The notes: generated from the letters alone by a model not told the origin. A stretch of 64,000 nucleotides of DNA from Rhodospirillales bacterium (GCA_017644185.1 JAEPMA010000002.1:62001-126000), one strand, 5' to 3'; positions 9,674 to 19,721 are shown, numbered from the stretch's first letter. Translations and numbers: made by a program.

Positions 9674-11458
9674 ATGAACGTCGATCAGTGGCCCAATCTC
9701 GCCACCATGTTTTTCGAGCAGGCAGCGACCTACCGCGAACAGCCGTTTCTGTGGAAGAAACGGGACGGTGTCTATGAGAGTTTGACCTGGTCGGATGCCA
9801 ACGCCCGCGCCATCGCATTGGCTCGCGGACTACTTTCACTTGGGGTCCAGTCCGGCGACCGCATCGTTCTGGTGTCCGAAAACCGCCCGGCATGGCCGAT
9901 TGCCGACATCGCGATCATGGCGGCGGGCGGGATCACGACGCCCGCCTACACCACGAACACCCCCGCCGATCACCGGCACGTCCTGACCGACAGCGGCGCC
10001 AGGGGCGCCATTGTCTCGACGACGAAGTTAGCCGAGAAAGTCCTGGCAGGCGCGGACGGGATCGATCACGTCGAATTCGTGATCGTGATGGAGGACCTGC
10101 CCAAGCACAGTGGCGGTCCCAAGGTGCTGCGTATGGCGGATATCCTGGAGACCGGTCAGGCCCGCCACGAGAACGTTTACAAGATGGCGGAGCAGATCAA
10201 CCGCGCCGACACCGCCTGCATCATCTATACCTCCGGCACCGGCGGGACGCCCAAGGGTGTGATGCTGTCACACGGCTCTATCCTTCATAACTGCGCGGGC
10301 GCGGTGGATGCACTACGCGACCTGAAGCTCGAGCGAGAAATCTTTCTCTCGTTTCTCCCCTTAAGCCATTCCTACGAGCACACCGCCGGTCAGTTCTTTC
10401 CGATCGCGATCGGTGGTGAGATTTATTACGCGGAAGGCGTCGAAAGCCTGTCGGCGAATATGCTGGAAGCACGGCCGACAATCATGACCGCCGTCCCCAG
10501 GCTTTATGAAGTGCTGCACCAACGGATCATCCTTGGTGTGGAAAAATCCGGCGGCCTAAAGAGAGCGATGTTCGAGAAGACGCTCTCACTCGGCAAGAAG
10601 CATTATCACGACGGAAAACTCGGACTGGTCGACTGCGCGCAGGATCGCATCCTCGACAAGCTGGTTCGCGATAAGGTGCGCGCACGGTTCGGCGGGAGGC
10701 TGAAGGCATTGGTTTCGGGGGGCGCGCCCCTCAACCCGGACATCGGCCTATTCTTTACCGCACTCGGACTTCGTATCCTGCAAGGCTATGGCCAGACGGA
10801 ATCCGCACCCGTGATTTCGGTCAACCGCGCACCCGATGCGCGCCTCCATACGGTCGGCCGGCCGCTCCCTGACACGGAGGTAAAGATCGCCGGTGACGGC
10901 GAAATCTGTGTGCGCGGGGAATTGGTCATGCAGGGGTACTGGAATAACGATGAAGCCACCGGTGAAGCGATCAAAGATGGTTGGCTGCATACCGGCGACG
11001 TCGGCAACTTCGACAACAACGGCCATTTGATGATCACCGACCGCAAGAAGGATATCATCGTCAATTCCGGCGGCGACAACATCGCCCCGCAGCGCGTCGA
11101 AGGCATTCTGATCGCAGAGCCCGAACTCTCCCAGGCCATGGTGTATGGGGATAAGCGTCCCAATCTCGTCGCCGTCGTCGTCCCCGACGAAGGCTGGCTG
11201 ACGGAGTGGAAGCGCGCCAACAAGAAGAAAGGCGATTTGTCGGACCTGGCCAGCGACAAGGAACTGCACAACGCGCTCGCCCCCGCCTTCGGCCGCGTCA
11301 ACAAGTCGCTGAGTAACATCGAAAAAGTGCGGCGCTTCATCATCGCCTCCGAGCCGTTCAGCGTCGACAACGAGCAATTGACCCCGACCATGAAAGTACG
11401 CCGCCACATCGTCAAAGCCGTCTACGGCGACCGTCTAGAAGCTCTTTACAAGTCCTGA
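9674..11458 (+). CDS. AMP-dependent long-chain acyl-CoA synthetase
   Basis: A 594-residue adenylate-forming ligase that activates a fatty acid to acyl-CoA through an acyl-AMP. The P-loop YTSGTGGTPKGVMLSHG is at residues 185-201. Further family motifs are GYGQTES, the acyl-AMP loop LHTGDVG and ITDRKKDIIVNSGG. It resembles the FAA/FACL (AMP-dependent, yeast-like) group. I chose the ATG at 9674 because GGGAGGA lies about 10 bp upstream; an in-frame ATG at 9572 would add 34 poorly conserved residues and nearly touch the divergent pepF start. Confidence 0.92.
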   Translation: MNVDQWPNLATMFFEQAATYREQPFLWKKRDGVYESLTWSDANARAIALARGLLSLGVQSGDRIVLVSENRPAWPIADIAIMAAGGITTPAYTTNTPADHRHVLTDSGARGAIVSTTKLAEKVLAGADGIDHVEFVIVMEDLPKHSGGPKVLRMADILETGQARHENVYKMAEQINRADTACIIYTSGTGGTPKGVMLSHGSILHNCAGAVDALRDLKLEREIFLSFLPLSHSYEHTAGQFFPIAIGGEIYYAEGVESLSANMLEARPTIMTAVPRLYEVLHQRIILGVEKSGGLKRAMFEKTLSLGKKHYHDGKLGLVDCAQDRILDKLVRDKVRARFGGRLKALVSGGAPLNPDIGLFFTALGLRILQGYGQTESAPVISVNRAPDARLHTVGRPLPDTEVKIAGDGEICVRGELVMQGYWNNDEATGEAIKDGWLHTGDVGNFDNNGHLMITDRKKDIIVNSGGDNIAPQRVEGILIAEPELSQAMVYGDKRPNLVAVVVPDEGWLTEWKRANKKKGDLSDLASDKELHNALAPAFGRVNKSLSNIEKVRRFIIASEPFSVDNEQLTPTMKVRRHIVKAVYGDRLEALYKS

Positions 11459-11473
11459 TGAAAGGCCGCTGAA

Positions 11474-12259
11474 GTGACCGATATGACTTCCGTCGTCATG
11501 CTGGGTTTCGTCGGCAGCCTGCTGGCCGGGCTATGCACCTCGATCGGGGCGATACCCGCGTTGGTCTTCGGACGCCCGGGCGAGTGGACCGAAACCATGA
11601 TGCTAGGCTTTGCCGCCGGCGTCATGCTGGCCGCCAGTATCTTCTCGCTGATCCTGCCAGGTCTGGATGCAGCCGCCGTCGTGTTCGAGAGCGAGAATGC
11701 GCAAGCGGGGCTCGCTGTCTGCGGCATATTACTTGGCGGCGCGGCGCTCTGGATGATCCACCAATTCGCCCCGCACGAGCACTTTATTACTGGCCCCGAA
11801 GGCGCGGACCCCAAGGATCTTGCCAGGATCTGGTTGTTCGTCATCGCCATCACGCTCCACAACTTCCCCGAAGGCATGGCCGTCGGCGTCGGTTTCGGAG
11901 GCAGCGATTTTGACAACGGCCGCGCGCTGGCCGTCGGCATCGGAATCCAGAACATCCCCGAGGGCCTGGCCGTGGCCGCGACGCTGCTGACACAGGGGTA
12001 TTCGCGGCTTCGCGCCTTCCTGGTGGCGTCGTTAACCGGTTTGGTCGAACCCATCGGCGGGGTCGTCGGCGCAAGTGTCGTCAGCTTTTCGGAAGTCATG
12101 CTGCCCTGGGGACTGACCTTTGCCGCCGGCGCGATGATTTGGGTGATCTCAGACGAGATCATCCCGGAAACGCATCGCAGCAAGGTCGCGATCTATGGGA
12201 CCGTCGGCATCATGATCGGGTTTGTCAGCATGATGTTCCTGGACGTAACGCTTGGGTGA
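11474..12259 (+). CDS. ZIP family divalent metal transporter
   Basis: A 261-residue inner-membrane carrier with about eight hydrophobic helices, of the ZIP family (Zn/Fe and related divalent cations). The metal-site motifs HNFPEG (129-134) and QNIPEG (159-164) on helices IV and V are intact. A His-containing loop (FAPHEHF, about 98-104) lies before helix IV. The start is GTG at 11474; an ATG nine bases later is an alternative. It follows the acyl-CoA ligase by 15 bp on the same strand. The metal cannot be read from sequence. Confidence 0.92.
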   Translation: MTDMTSVVMLGFVGSLLAGLCTSIGAIPALVFGRPGEWTETMMLGFAAGVMLAASIFSLILPGLDAAAVVFESENAQAGLAVCGILLGGAALWMIHQFAPHEHFITGPEGADPKDLARIWLFVIAITLHNFPEGMAVGVGFGGSDFDNGRALAVGIGIQNIPEGLAVAATLLTQGYSRLRAFLVASLTGLVEPIGGVVGASVVSFSEVMLPWGLTFAAGAMIWVISDEIIPETHRSKVAIYGTVGIMIGFVSMMFLDVTLG

Positions 12260-12265
12260 TATCGC

Positions 12266-13174
12266 CTAGATCTGCGGGTCCGGCCGGGCACGTAGCACCT
12301 GCTTGCGTTTGCGTTCGCGGACCGAGATGTAGATCCCCGTCGCAATAATCACGGCAATACCGCACCACGTCAGTTCATCCGGGAAATCCCCGAACCAGAG
12401 ATAGCCGAGCACCACGGCGGCAACCATCTCGAAGTACCCGAACGGCGCCAACAAAGACGCCGGGGCCTGCTCGTAAGCCTTGACCAGCAGCCAGTGGCCG
12501 ATCACTGCGGCAAAGATGATCATCGCGATCAAGCCGAGCGCGCGAAGATCGGGCAATTGCCAGTGGGGAACAATGAAGGGGGTCAACACCACCGCCCCGA
12601 CGACGGACTGATAAAAAACCGTGACCCAGGGGTCGCTGCTGCCGCTCAGACGACGGGTCAGCAGATTGAACAACGCGAAACAGACCGACGCCGCGAGCAC
12701 GTAATAGACCCCCGCCGGCACTTCTTGAAATCCCGGACGGATAATCAACAATGATCCGCAAAACCCGATCAACACAGCCAGGAAACGCCGAATACCGACC
12801 TTCTCGCTCAACAACAGCGGCGCCAGCAAGGTGATCAGGAAGGGATATACGAAATAGACAGCGAGCGCGTCGGCCATCGGCATTGTCACCAGCGCCGAGA
12901 AGAACAACACCGTCGCCGAGGCCAGCATGACGGCACGGAACACCTGCATCTTCCACCCCGGCCCCGTCATCTGGCCGACAGTACCGGTTTTAAGAAGGAT
13001 CGGAGATAACACGACAGCCGAGATAGCGAATCTGGCCCACGCTACCAGCACCGGCGCATACCCCTGACCGCCAAGGTCCTTCGCCGCCACGTCCATCAAG
13101 GGAATGACGGTGAATCCCGCGACCAGGAACGCCGCCCCCTTGATCAGGTCGGCGTCAGCGTCGGATCGAGACAC
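12266..13174 (-). CDS. DMT/EamA family transporter
   Basis: A 302-residue ten-helix membrane protein made of two EamA repeats (about residues 10-145 and 160-290). It is a drug/metabolite-type carrier of unknown substrate. PLMDVAAKDLGGQG near residue 25 and the basic C-terminus (RERKRKQVLRARPD) are typical of the family. The start abuts the stop of the upstream haloacetate-dehalogenase-like gene, so the two are probably co-transcribed. Confidence 0.88.
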   Translation of the reverse strand: MSRSDADADLIKGAAFLVAGFTVIPLMDVAAKDLGGQGYAPVLVAWARFAISAVVLSPILLKTGTVGQMTGPGWKMQVFRAVMLASATVLFFSALVTMPMADALAVYFVYPFLITLLAPLLLSEKVGIRRFLAVLIGFCGSLLIIRPGFQEVPAGVYYVLAASVCFALFNLLTRRLSGSSDPWVTVFYQSVVGAVVLTPFIVPHWQLPDLRALGLIAMIIFAAVIGHWLLVKAYEQAPASLLAPFGYFEMVAAVVLGYLWFGDFPDELTWCGIAVIIATGIYISVRERKRKQVLRARPDPQI

Positions 13175-14071
13175 TTACCCGTTTCCGTTTAGAAACGATC
13201 TGGCCCAACGGATGACGTCGTCGGGCGCTTCCTCGGGCAGGAAGTGACCGCTGGTCCCGATGCCTTCGCCATCGACGTCGTGCGCGCCCCATTTCCGCCA
13301 GATGTCGAGCGGACTTTTCGATTTCGGCCCACCCTTGGCGCGCGCGCCGCCCCAAAGGCAGGTGATCGGACACTGGATCTTGCGCCCGGCGTTGAAGTCG
13401 GTGGCATCGTCCTCGTCATCGCAAGTCGCGCCCGCACGGTAATCCTCGCATGTGGCCCGGATCACGTCGGGGTTTCTGAACGCCCGTTTGTATTCGTCCA
13501 TCGCATGCGCCTCGAATGTAAAATCCGGGGCTGCCCAGCTTTTATGGAGCCACTCGATCCAACCGTCCGGGTCGAAACCGATCATGGTTTCCGGCTGCGG
13601 CGCCGGCTGCGCCAGGAACATCCAGTGGAAACTGCCCATGGCCGCGTCCTTGTTGGTCGAAACCCACATCTCGTGCGTCGGCACGACGTCGAGGGACATG
13701 TAGTGATCGACGCGGTCCGGATGGTCGAGTGCGAGTCGATAGCCGACCCTTGCACCCCGGTCGTGACTGACGACCGAAAAGTTGTCGTGCCCCAACGCGT
13801 GCATTAACGCGACGACGTCGTTGGCCATGGTGCGTTTGGAATAGTTACGGTGATCGGGGTCCGACGGGGGGCAGTCGCTGTCACCATACCCCCTCGTGTC
13901 CGGCACGACGACGGTATGGGTCCCGGCCAGTACGGGCGCAATATGGCGCCAGATGATGTGTGTCTGTGGATAGCCATGCAGCAAAACGACGGCAGGGCCT
14001 TCGCCCGCGTAACGCACGTTTAGGCCGACGCCGTCGACGGCGATACGGCTTTGCTCGAACCCCTGGAACAT
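13175..14071 (-). CDS. Alpha/beta hydrolase, haloacetate dehalogenase-like
   Basis: A 298-residue alpha/beta hydrolase that closely resembles fluoroacetate/haloacetate dehalogenases. The nucleophile is an aspartate (SHDRGARVGYRLAL, Asp104) instead of serine; Asp128 (SLDVVPT) and His276 (SGHFLPE) complete the triad. The halide-pocket pair His149-Trp150 (SFHWMFLAQP) and Tyr212 (CEDYRAGA) match the positions known from that family. These residues argue against a simple epoxide hydrolase. The start at 14071 is preferred because GGGGAGGAAGAG sits directly before it; an in-frame ATG at 14104 would add 11 residues. It is followed by an EamA transporter gene. Confidence 0.85.
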   Translation of the reverse strand: MFQGFEQSRIAVDGVGLNVRYAGEGPAVVLLHGYPQTHIIWRHIAPVLAGTHTVVVPDTRGYGDSDCPPSDPDHRNYSKRTMANDVVALMHALGHDNFSVVSHDRGARVGYRLALDHPDRVDHYMSLDVVPTHEMWVSTNKDAAMGSFHWMFLAQPAPQPETMIGFDPDGWIEWLHKSWAAPDFTFEAHAMDEYKRAFRNPDVIRATCEDYRAGATCDDEDDATDFNAGRKIQCPITCLWGGARAKGGPKSKSPLDIWRKWGAHDVDGEGIGTSGHFLPEEAPDDVIRWARSFLNGNG

Positions 14072-14151
14072 CTCTTCCTCCCCTCGGTCTTCGGCTGCAT
14101 TCATAGCCTGGAACCGGCAACCGTGTCAGGGGTCTTTACGGATTTGTCTCG

Positions 14152-15060
14152 TTATCCGCTGCGCCGGCGGTTGGCGACGTAAATTCCGGATAAAATCAGC
14201 AGCAACGCCGCAACGGCTTGCAGGCTGACATCCTCATTCAGCAACAAAGCCCCCCAGAAGACACCGAACACGGGAACGAGATAATTTTGGAACGCGACGA
14301 ACGAGGCTTCCCGCTCGCTCAACAGCTTGAACAGAATCAACGTTGCCAACGCGGTCGAGAGCACCCCCAGATAGATTGGCGCCCACCAACCTTCAAACGA
14401 GAATTCGGGTATCTTCCACCCCGATAACCAAAAAGCGATGGGCGCCAGTTGTAACGCCGCAAACACCAGCATCAGGGTGGCGCGTCCAACCAAGGGCGCG
14501 GGTGGCATGCGCTGGACGATAATCACCGAGATCGCGTAGCAGATCGCCCCCGACGCGACGGCCAGCTGGTGCAACAAACTTCCCCCCAACCCCTTCAAGG
14601 CCGCCGGTCCAACGAGCACGACAATCCCCCCAAACCCCAACAATATACCCAAGAGTTTCTGCGGCTTGAGGCGGTCGCCCGGCGTGAAGAAATGCGCCAG
14701 CACCAACGTTGCGAGCGGCATCACCGCCATCAGGATCGCGGCCCGGCCGCTGGCGATGCCTTCGACCCCCCAGGTTATCAGGAAGAACGGCAGGCTGTTG
14801 CCGAAAAATGCGAGCACGAAGCAGTATGCCCAGGCCACGACACCGATTGGATAGCGGGTCCGCGTAATCGCCGCGAACATCACCATCATCAACGCCGCCG
14901 AGATAAGACGGATTGCGGTCAGTGGCAGAGCCGGCATGTACTGGACGCCGATCTTGATCACCAGAAAAGACGTACCCCAGATCATCGCCAGCGAGATCAG
15001 CAGGAACACATGACGGGGAAGGATCGGGCCGAATGTCCCCGGCGCCGGTGTGTCAGCCAC
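14152..15060 (-). CDS. DMT/EamA family transporter
   Basis: A 302-residue inner-membrane protein with two EamA domains and about ten helices; the substrate is unknown. MIWGTSFLVIKIGVQYMPALP near residue 24 is the typical first-repeat signature. Its start overlaps the end of the epimerase gene by eight bases, suggesting one transcript. It is a different paralogue from the carrier at 12266-13174. Confidence 0.88.
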   Translation of the reverse strand: MADTPAPGTFGPILPRHVFLLISLAMIWGTSFLVIKIGVQYMPALPLTAIRLISAALMMVMFAAITRTRYPIGVVAWAYCFVLAFFGNSLPFFLITWGVEGIASGRAAILMAVMPLATLVLAHFFTPGDRLKPQKLLGILLGFGGIVVLVGPAALKGLGGSLLHQLAVASGAICYAISVIIVQRMPPAPLVGRATLMLVFAALQLAPIAFWLSGWKIPEFSFEGWWAPIYLGVLSTALATLILFKLLSEREASFVAFQNYLVPVFGVFWGALLLNEDVSLQAVAALLLILSGIYVANRRRSG

Positions 15061-16033
15061 TTTGATTGCCGTGGTAATGGCGATACCAGTCCACGAACTG
15101 CGGAATACCCTCCTCGATCGAAGTCACCGGTTCGAAACCGAGGTCGCGGCGGCTCGCCTCGATGTCGGCGAAGGTTTCTTTCACATCCCCCTGCTGCATC
15201 GGCTTCAGGATTACGTCCGCCTTCTTACCGAGTGCCGCTTCAAGCGTGGCGATGAAATCCGTCAGTTTTTCGGCACGGTGATTACCCAGGTTGTATACCC
15301 GTTCCGGCACCTCGGCATCGGGAACATGGTCGAGAACGGCCATCACGCCCTTGATAATGTCGTCGATGTAGGTGAAATCGCGGCGCATATCGCCTTCATT
15401 GAAGACTTCGATCGGCTCGCCCGCCAAAATCTTGCGGGTGAATATCCAGGCCGCCATGTCGGGGCGGCCCCACGGACCATACACGGTGAAGAAACGAAGC
15501 CCCGTCGCGGGAATACCGTACAGCCGGGAATAGCAATGCGACATCAGCTCGCCCGCGCGTTTGGTCGCGGCGTAAAGGGACACCGGTTGATCGACGCGTT
15601 CTTCGACGGAAAACGGCAATTCCTTATTCGCGCCGTAAACCGACGACGACGACGCATAGACGAAATGCTCGAAATTTTTCAGGTGCCGGGCCATTTCCAA
15701 CATCACCAAATGCCCTTCGACGTTGGACCGGGTGTACGCGAACGGGTTAATCAGCGAATAGCGCACCCCGGCCTGTGCCGCCAAATTGACGATCCGGGTG
15801 ATATCGGGGTGGGCCTTGGCGACCGCCTGCATGGCGTCATTGTCGGCGATGTCGGCCTCGACAAACGTAAAGCCGTCGAGCTTACCCAGTTCCGCAAGCC
15901 GCGCACGCTTCAACACCGGGTCGTAGTAGTCATTGACGATGTCGACACCGATGATCCGCTCGCCGCGTTCAGCAAGCGCCCGACACGTGTGAAATCCAAT
16001 GAACCCGGCGACACCGGTAACGAGAACAGTCAT
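15053..16033 (-). CDS. NAD-dependent epimerase, UDP-glucuronate 4-epimerase-like
   Basis: A 326-residue extended short-chain dehydrogenase acting on nucleotide sugars, probably UDP-glucuronate to UDP-galacturonate for surface polysaccharide. The NAD motif GVAGFIG is at residues 7-13, the catalytic SSSSVYG at about 125 and YAATK at about 150. FFTVYGPWGRPDMA is characteristic of the UDP-glucuronate 4-epimerase (CapI/LpsL) group. No glycan cluster surrounds it. It overlaps the downstream EamA gene by eight bases. Confidence 0.9.
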   Translation of the reverse strand: MTVLVTGVAGFIGFHTCRALAERGERIIGVDIVNDYYDPVLKRARLAELGKLDGFTFVEADIADNDAMQAVAKAHPDITRIVNLAAQAGVRYSLINPFAYTRSNVEGHLVMLEMARHLKNFEHFVYASSSSVYGANKELPFSVEERVDQPVSLYAATKRAGELMSHCYSRLYGIPATGLRFFTVYGPWGRPDMAAWIFTRKILAGEPIEVFNEGDMRRDFTYIDDIIKGVMAVLDHVPDAEVPERVYNLGNHRAEKLTDFIATLEAALGKKADVILKPMQQGDVKETFADIEASRRDLGFEPVTSIEEGIPQFVDWYRHYHGNQSG

Positions 16034-16180
16034 CGACCAACCAATCTTCGAATCCTAAAGCACGACCGGTATAACCGTTGAGGGCTTCGAAATCACCCGG
16101 AATTATGTTCCGTGCTGAAACGGTTCAGGCGAATACTTCTTCACGCCCCCCGGCCATCGCCTGCACGATTCTTGCGTTTT

Positions 16181-16203
16181 ATAGGTCAGCACATATGACC
16201 TAT
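16181..16203. promoter_or_regulatory. Perfect 8-bp dyad, candidate operator
   Basis: ATAGGTCA-N7-TGACCTAT is a perfect inverted repeat centred 68 bp upstream of the start of the indolepyruvate oxidoreductase gene, in the gap between it and the divergent epimerase gene. The two half-sites are 15 bp apart centre to centre, suitable for a dimeric regulator on one DNA face. The regulator is unknown. Confidence 0.5.
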
Positions 16204-16259
16204 TGTTCTAAAGGCACAGGCACACTACCTTTCAAGCAATGGGAGGTGCGGGTGCAGAC

Positions 16260-19200
16260 ATGTCATTGATACGTGCGACCCTTGAAGACAAATACACACT
16301 TGAAACCGGCCGCGTCTATCTGACCGGCACGCAGGCCCTGGTCCGCCTGACGCTGATGCAGAAGGCGCTGGACCGGGCACACGGCCGCAATACGGCTGGT
16401 TTCGTGACCGGTTACCGCGGCTCGCCTTTGGGCGGGCTCGACCAGGAATTCGGCCAGGCCGGGCACCTTCTTCGCGACAACGACATCAAATTCCAACCCG
16501 CCGTCAACGAAGACCTCGCTGCGACGGCCCTCTGGGGCTCACAACAAGTTAATATGTTCGAGGGCGCCAAATACGACGGCGTGTTCGGGATCTGGTACGG
16601 CAAAGGCCCGGGCGTCGACCGCACGGGTGACGTCTTCCGCCATGCCAACATGGCCGGCACGGCGCCCCACGGGGGTGTCCTCGCCCTCGCCGGCGACGAC
16701 CCTGCGTGTAAGTCATCGACGGTCCCAAGCCAAAGCGAATACGCGTTCATGGATGTGATGATTCCGTTCCTACATCCGGCGAACGTGGAAGAAATTCTGC
16801 AACTGGGGCTGATCGGCATCCAGATGTCGCGCTATTCGGGACTCTGGGTCGGGCTCAAGTGCATCACCGACAATATCGACACATCGGCGTCCGTCGACAT
16901 CGGGCCGCACCTGTATGACTTCGTAATGCCCGAGGACTATGAGATGCCGGACGGCGGCCTGCACATCCGCTGGCCGGATGTCCCACTCGACCAGGAACGC
17001 CGGCTGCATCGCCACAAGATTTATGCCGCGCTCGCCTTCGCCAGGGCCAACAAGCTGAACCGGGTCACCATCGACAATCCGGAAGCGAAACTCGGAATCT
17101 GCGCCACCGGCAAAGCTTACATGGATGTTCTTCAGGCGCTGGAAGACTTGGGGATCGACGAAGAACACGCCGCCGAGGTCGGCATCCGGCTGTTCAAGAT
17201 CACCATGCCGTGGCCGCTGGAACGAGAGTCCGCCCGCCACTTCGCCGAAGGGCTGGACGAAATCCTCGTCGTCGAAGAGAAACGCGCCGTCATCGAGAAC
17301 CAGTTAAAAGAGCAGCTTTACAACTGGCGCGAGGACGTCCGCCCCCGGGTCGTCGGCAAGTTCGACGAGAACGGTGAATGGATACTACCGTCCGCGGGTG
17401 AATTGACCCCCGCCATGATCGCGCGTGCCATCGCCAAGCGGATCGAGAAATTCCATACCTCCGATAGGATCAAGGACAGATTGGATTTTTTGACGCGGAA
17501 AGAGCAGTCGCTCGCGTCCGGCAAGCCGGACATGAAACGCATCCCCTATTTCTGTGCTGGGTGTCCGCACAATACATCTACCAACGTGCCCGAAGGCTCT
17601 CGCGCCGCCGCCGGGATCGGCTGCCACTACATGGCGATCTGGATGGACCGCGACACCTCCACCTTCACCCACATGGGCGGCGAAGGCGCCAACTGGATCG
17701 GCCAAGCGCCGTTCACCGAAACACCGCACATCTTCACCAACCTGGGTGACGGCACGTATTTCCATTCGGGCCTTCTGGCGATCCGCGCAGCGGTCTCATC
17801 GGGCGTCAATATCACCTACAAGATCCTTTATAACGACGCCGTCGCGATGACCGGGGGGCAAACCCACGACGGCACGCTCAATCCCGCGATTATCGCGCAA
17901 CAGATCAGGGCGGAAGGTGTTCACCGGATCGTCGTCGTGACGGACGAACCCGACAAATATCCGATGAATTACGGCTTCCCGCCCGGCGTCGATATTCATC
18001 ACCGCGACGAACTGGACCATGTGCAGCGCGAACTCCGCACGATCAAGGGCGTATCGGCGCTGATCTACGATCAGACCTGCGCCGCGGAAAAGCGCCGCCG
18101 CCGCAAGCGCGGGCTTTTTCCGGACCCGGCCAAACGCGTCTTCATCAACGAGTTCGTCTGCGAAGGGTGCGGCGACTGCGGCATCGCATCCAACTGTGTC
18201 GCGGTCACTCCCAAGGAGACCGAACTCGGCCGCAAGCGCGCCATCGATCAGTCGGCATGCAACAAGGATTATTCGTGCCTGGACGGCTTCTGCCCAAGCT
18301 TCGTCACCGTCGAAGATACCCAGGTCAGAAAGCCGAAAGCCGTCGGGGATGTCCCCTTCCCGGCGTTACCGGACCCCGCAACCGTCGATCTCAGTGATCC
18401 CTACAACATGGTGGTTACGGGCATCGGCGGCACGGGCGTTGTCACCATCGGTGCGATCCTCGGTATGGCGGCGCATCTGGAACAAAAAGGTGTTTCCGTC
18501 CTGGATGTCGCCGGGCTCGCCCAGAAAAACGGCATGGTTTATTCCCACCTTCGCTTCGCCGCTGCCCCTCATGATATTCACGCGGTTCGCATCTCGGCGG
18601 GCGGCGCTGACCTGATGCTCGGCTGCGACATGGTTTCGGCGTCCGATCCGGAAACGCTTGGTAAACTGAGGTCCGGTAATTCGCGCGCGGTCGTCAACGA
18701 ACACCAGACCATGACCGCCGATTTCACACGCCAGCCGGACATGATGTTCCCGGAAGAGGGCTTCAAGCGCACACTTCGCGAAGAAACGGGCGACGACGCC
18801 GTCGACTTCTTCGAGGCGACGCAGCTTGCCCGCAAGCTTTTGGGCGACACCATCGCCGCCAACATGATGCTGGTCGGGTTCGCCTATCAAAAAGGCCTGC
18901 TGCCAGTATCCGCTGAAGCCATCGAACGTGCGATCGAATTAAACGGTGTCGCCGTCGAATTCAACAAGCAGGCGCTCCTCTGGGGCCGCCGCGCCGCGCA
19001 CGACATGAAGGCGGTCGAGGCAATCGTCGGCCGCTATGACGAAAAACCGAAGGCGTTTGAATTGGATGGATTTATCGAACGCCGGATTGACGACCTGAAA
19101 GCGTATCAGAATGATTCCTATGCCGCGCATTACAGCGACTGGGTCGAACGAATCCGCGCCGCCGAGACGAAGGCTGTTCCGGGGTCGACCGCACTGACCG

Positions 19201-19718
19201 AGGCGGTGGCTCGCGGATTGTTCAAGCTGATGGCTTATAAAGACGAGTATGAGGTCGCCCGACTTTATACCGACGGCCGTTTCGAGAAAGCAGTGCGTGA
19301 AACATTCGCCGATGGCGGCAACATCAAATTCCATCTCGCACCACCGTTACTCGCGGAGCGGGACCCCGACACTGGTCATCTAAAGAAAAAGGAATACGGT
19401 GCCTGGATCATGCCGGCTTTCCGTTTTCTGGCGGGTCTTAAGGGGTTGCGCGGGACCGCGCTCGATATCTTCGGGTACAGCGCCGAACGAAAGTTGGAAC
19501 GGCAGTTGATCGAGGATTACGAGAAACAGCTTGCCGAGATCGCCGACAATCTAACTGCTGAAAATCATGCCGCCGCCCTGCAGCTTGCCGGCTTGCCGAT
19601 GCGCATGCGCGGCTTCGGGCATGTCAAAGAAGCGAACATCAAAGCAGCGAAGGCGTGCGAAGACGATCTCATCGCGACCTTCCGCGACCCGGGGCGGGCG
19701 CCGCAAGCGGCGGAATAA
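16260..19718 (+). CDS. Fused indolepyruvate ferredoxin oxidoreductase family protein
   Basis: A 1152-residue single-chain member of the thiamine-diphosphate 2-oxoacid:ferredoxin oxidoreductases. Regions in order are an IorA-like N-terminal domain; the TPP-binding part (CAGCPHNTST near 430, then GDGTYFHSG); an iron-sulfur segment with CEGCGDC near 634 followed by more Cys (SNC, SACNKDYSC, GFCPSF); and a C-terminal IorB/gamma-like domain from about 720 (GIGGTGVVTIGAI). It oxidises aryl-pyruvates from aromatic amino-acid breakdown, by family analogy. The start at 16260 is chosen because GGGAGGTG lies 11 bp upstream; an ATG at 16239 overlaps that site. It has no co-transcribed partner. Confidence 0.92.
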   Translation: MSLIRATLEDKYTLETGRVYLTGTQALVRLTLMQKALDRAHGRNTAGFVTGYRGSPLGGLDQEFGQAGHLLRDNDIKFQPAVNEDLAATALWGSQQVNMFEGAKYDGVFGIWYGKGPGVDRTGDVFRHANMAGTAPHGGVLALAGDDPACKSSTVPSQSEYAFMDVMIPFLHPANVEEILQLGLIGIQMSRYSGLWVGLKCITDNIDTSASVDIGPHLYDFVMPEDYEMPDGGLHIRWPDVPLDQERRLHRHKIYAALAFARANKLNRVTIDNPEAKLGICATGKAYMDVLQALEDLGIDEEHAAEVGIRLFKITMPWPLERESARHFAEGLDEILVVEEKRAVIENQLKEQLYNWREDVRPRVVGKFDENGEWILPSAGELTPAMIARAIAKRIEKFHTSDRIKDRLDFLTRKEQSLASGKPDMKRIPYFCAGCPHNTSTNVPEGSRAAAGIGCHYMAIWMDRDTSTFTHMGGEGANWIGQAPFTETPHIFTNLGDGTYFHSGLLAIRAAVSSGVNITYKILYNDAVAMTGGQTHDGTLNPAIIAQQIRAEGVHRIVVVTDEPDKYPMNYGFPPGVDIHHRDELDHVQRELRTIKGVSALIYDQTCAAEKRRRRKRGLFPDPAKRVFINEFVCEGCGDCGIASNCVAVTPKETELGRKRAIDQSACNKDYSCLDGFCPSFVTVEDTQVRKPKAVGDVPFPALPDPATVDLSDPYNMVVTGIGGTGVVTIGAILGMAAHLEQKGVSVLDVAGLAQKNGMVYSHLRFAAAPHDIHAVRISAGGADLMLGCDMVSASDPETLGKLRSGNSRAVVNEHQTMTADFTRQPDMMFPEEGFKRTLREETGDDAVDFFEATQLARKLLGDTIAANMMLVGFAYQKGLLPVSAEAIERAIELNGVAVEFNKQALLWGRRAAHDMKAVEAIVGRYDEKPKAFELDGFIERRIDDLKAYQNDSYAAHYSDWVERIRAAETKAVPGSTALTEAVARGLFKLMAYKDEYEVARLYTDGRFEKAVRETFADGGNIKFHLAPPLLAERDPDTGHLKKKEYGAWIMPAFRFLAGLKGLRGTALDIFGYSAERKLERQLIEDYEKQLAEIADNLTAENHAAALQLAGLPMRMRGFGHVKEANIKAAKACEDDLIATFRDPGRAPQAAE

Positions 19719-19721
19719 CCC

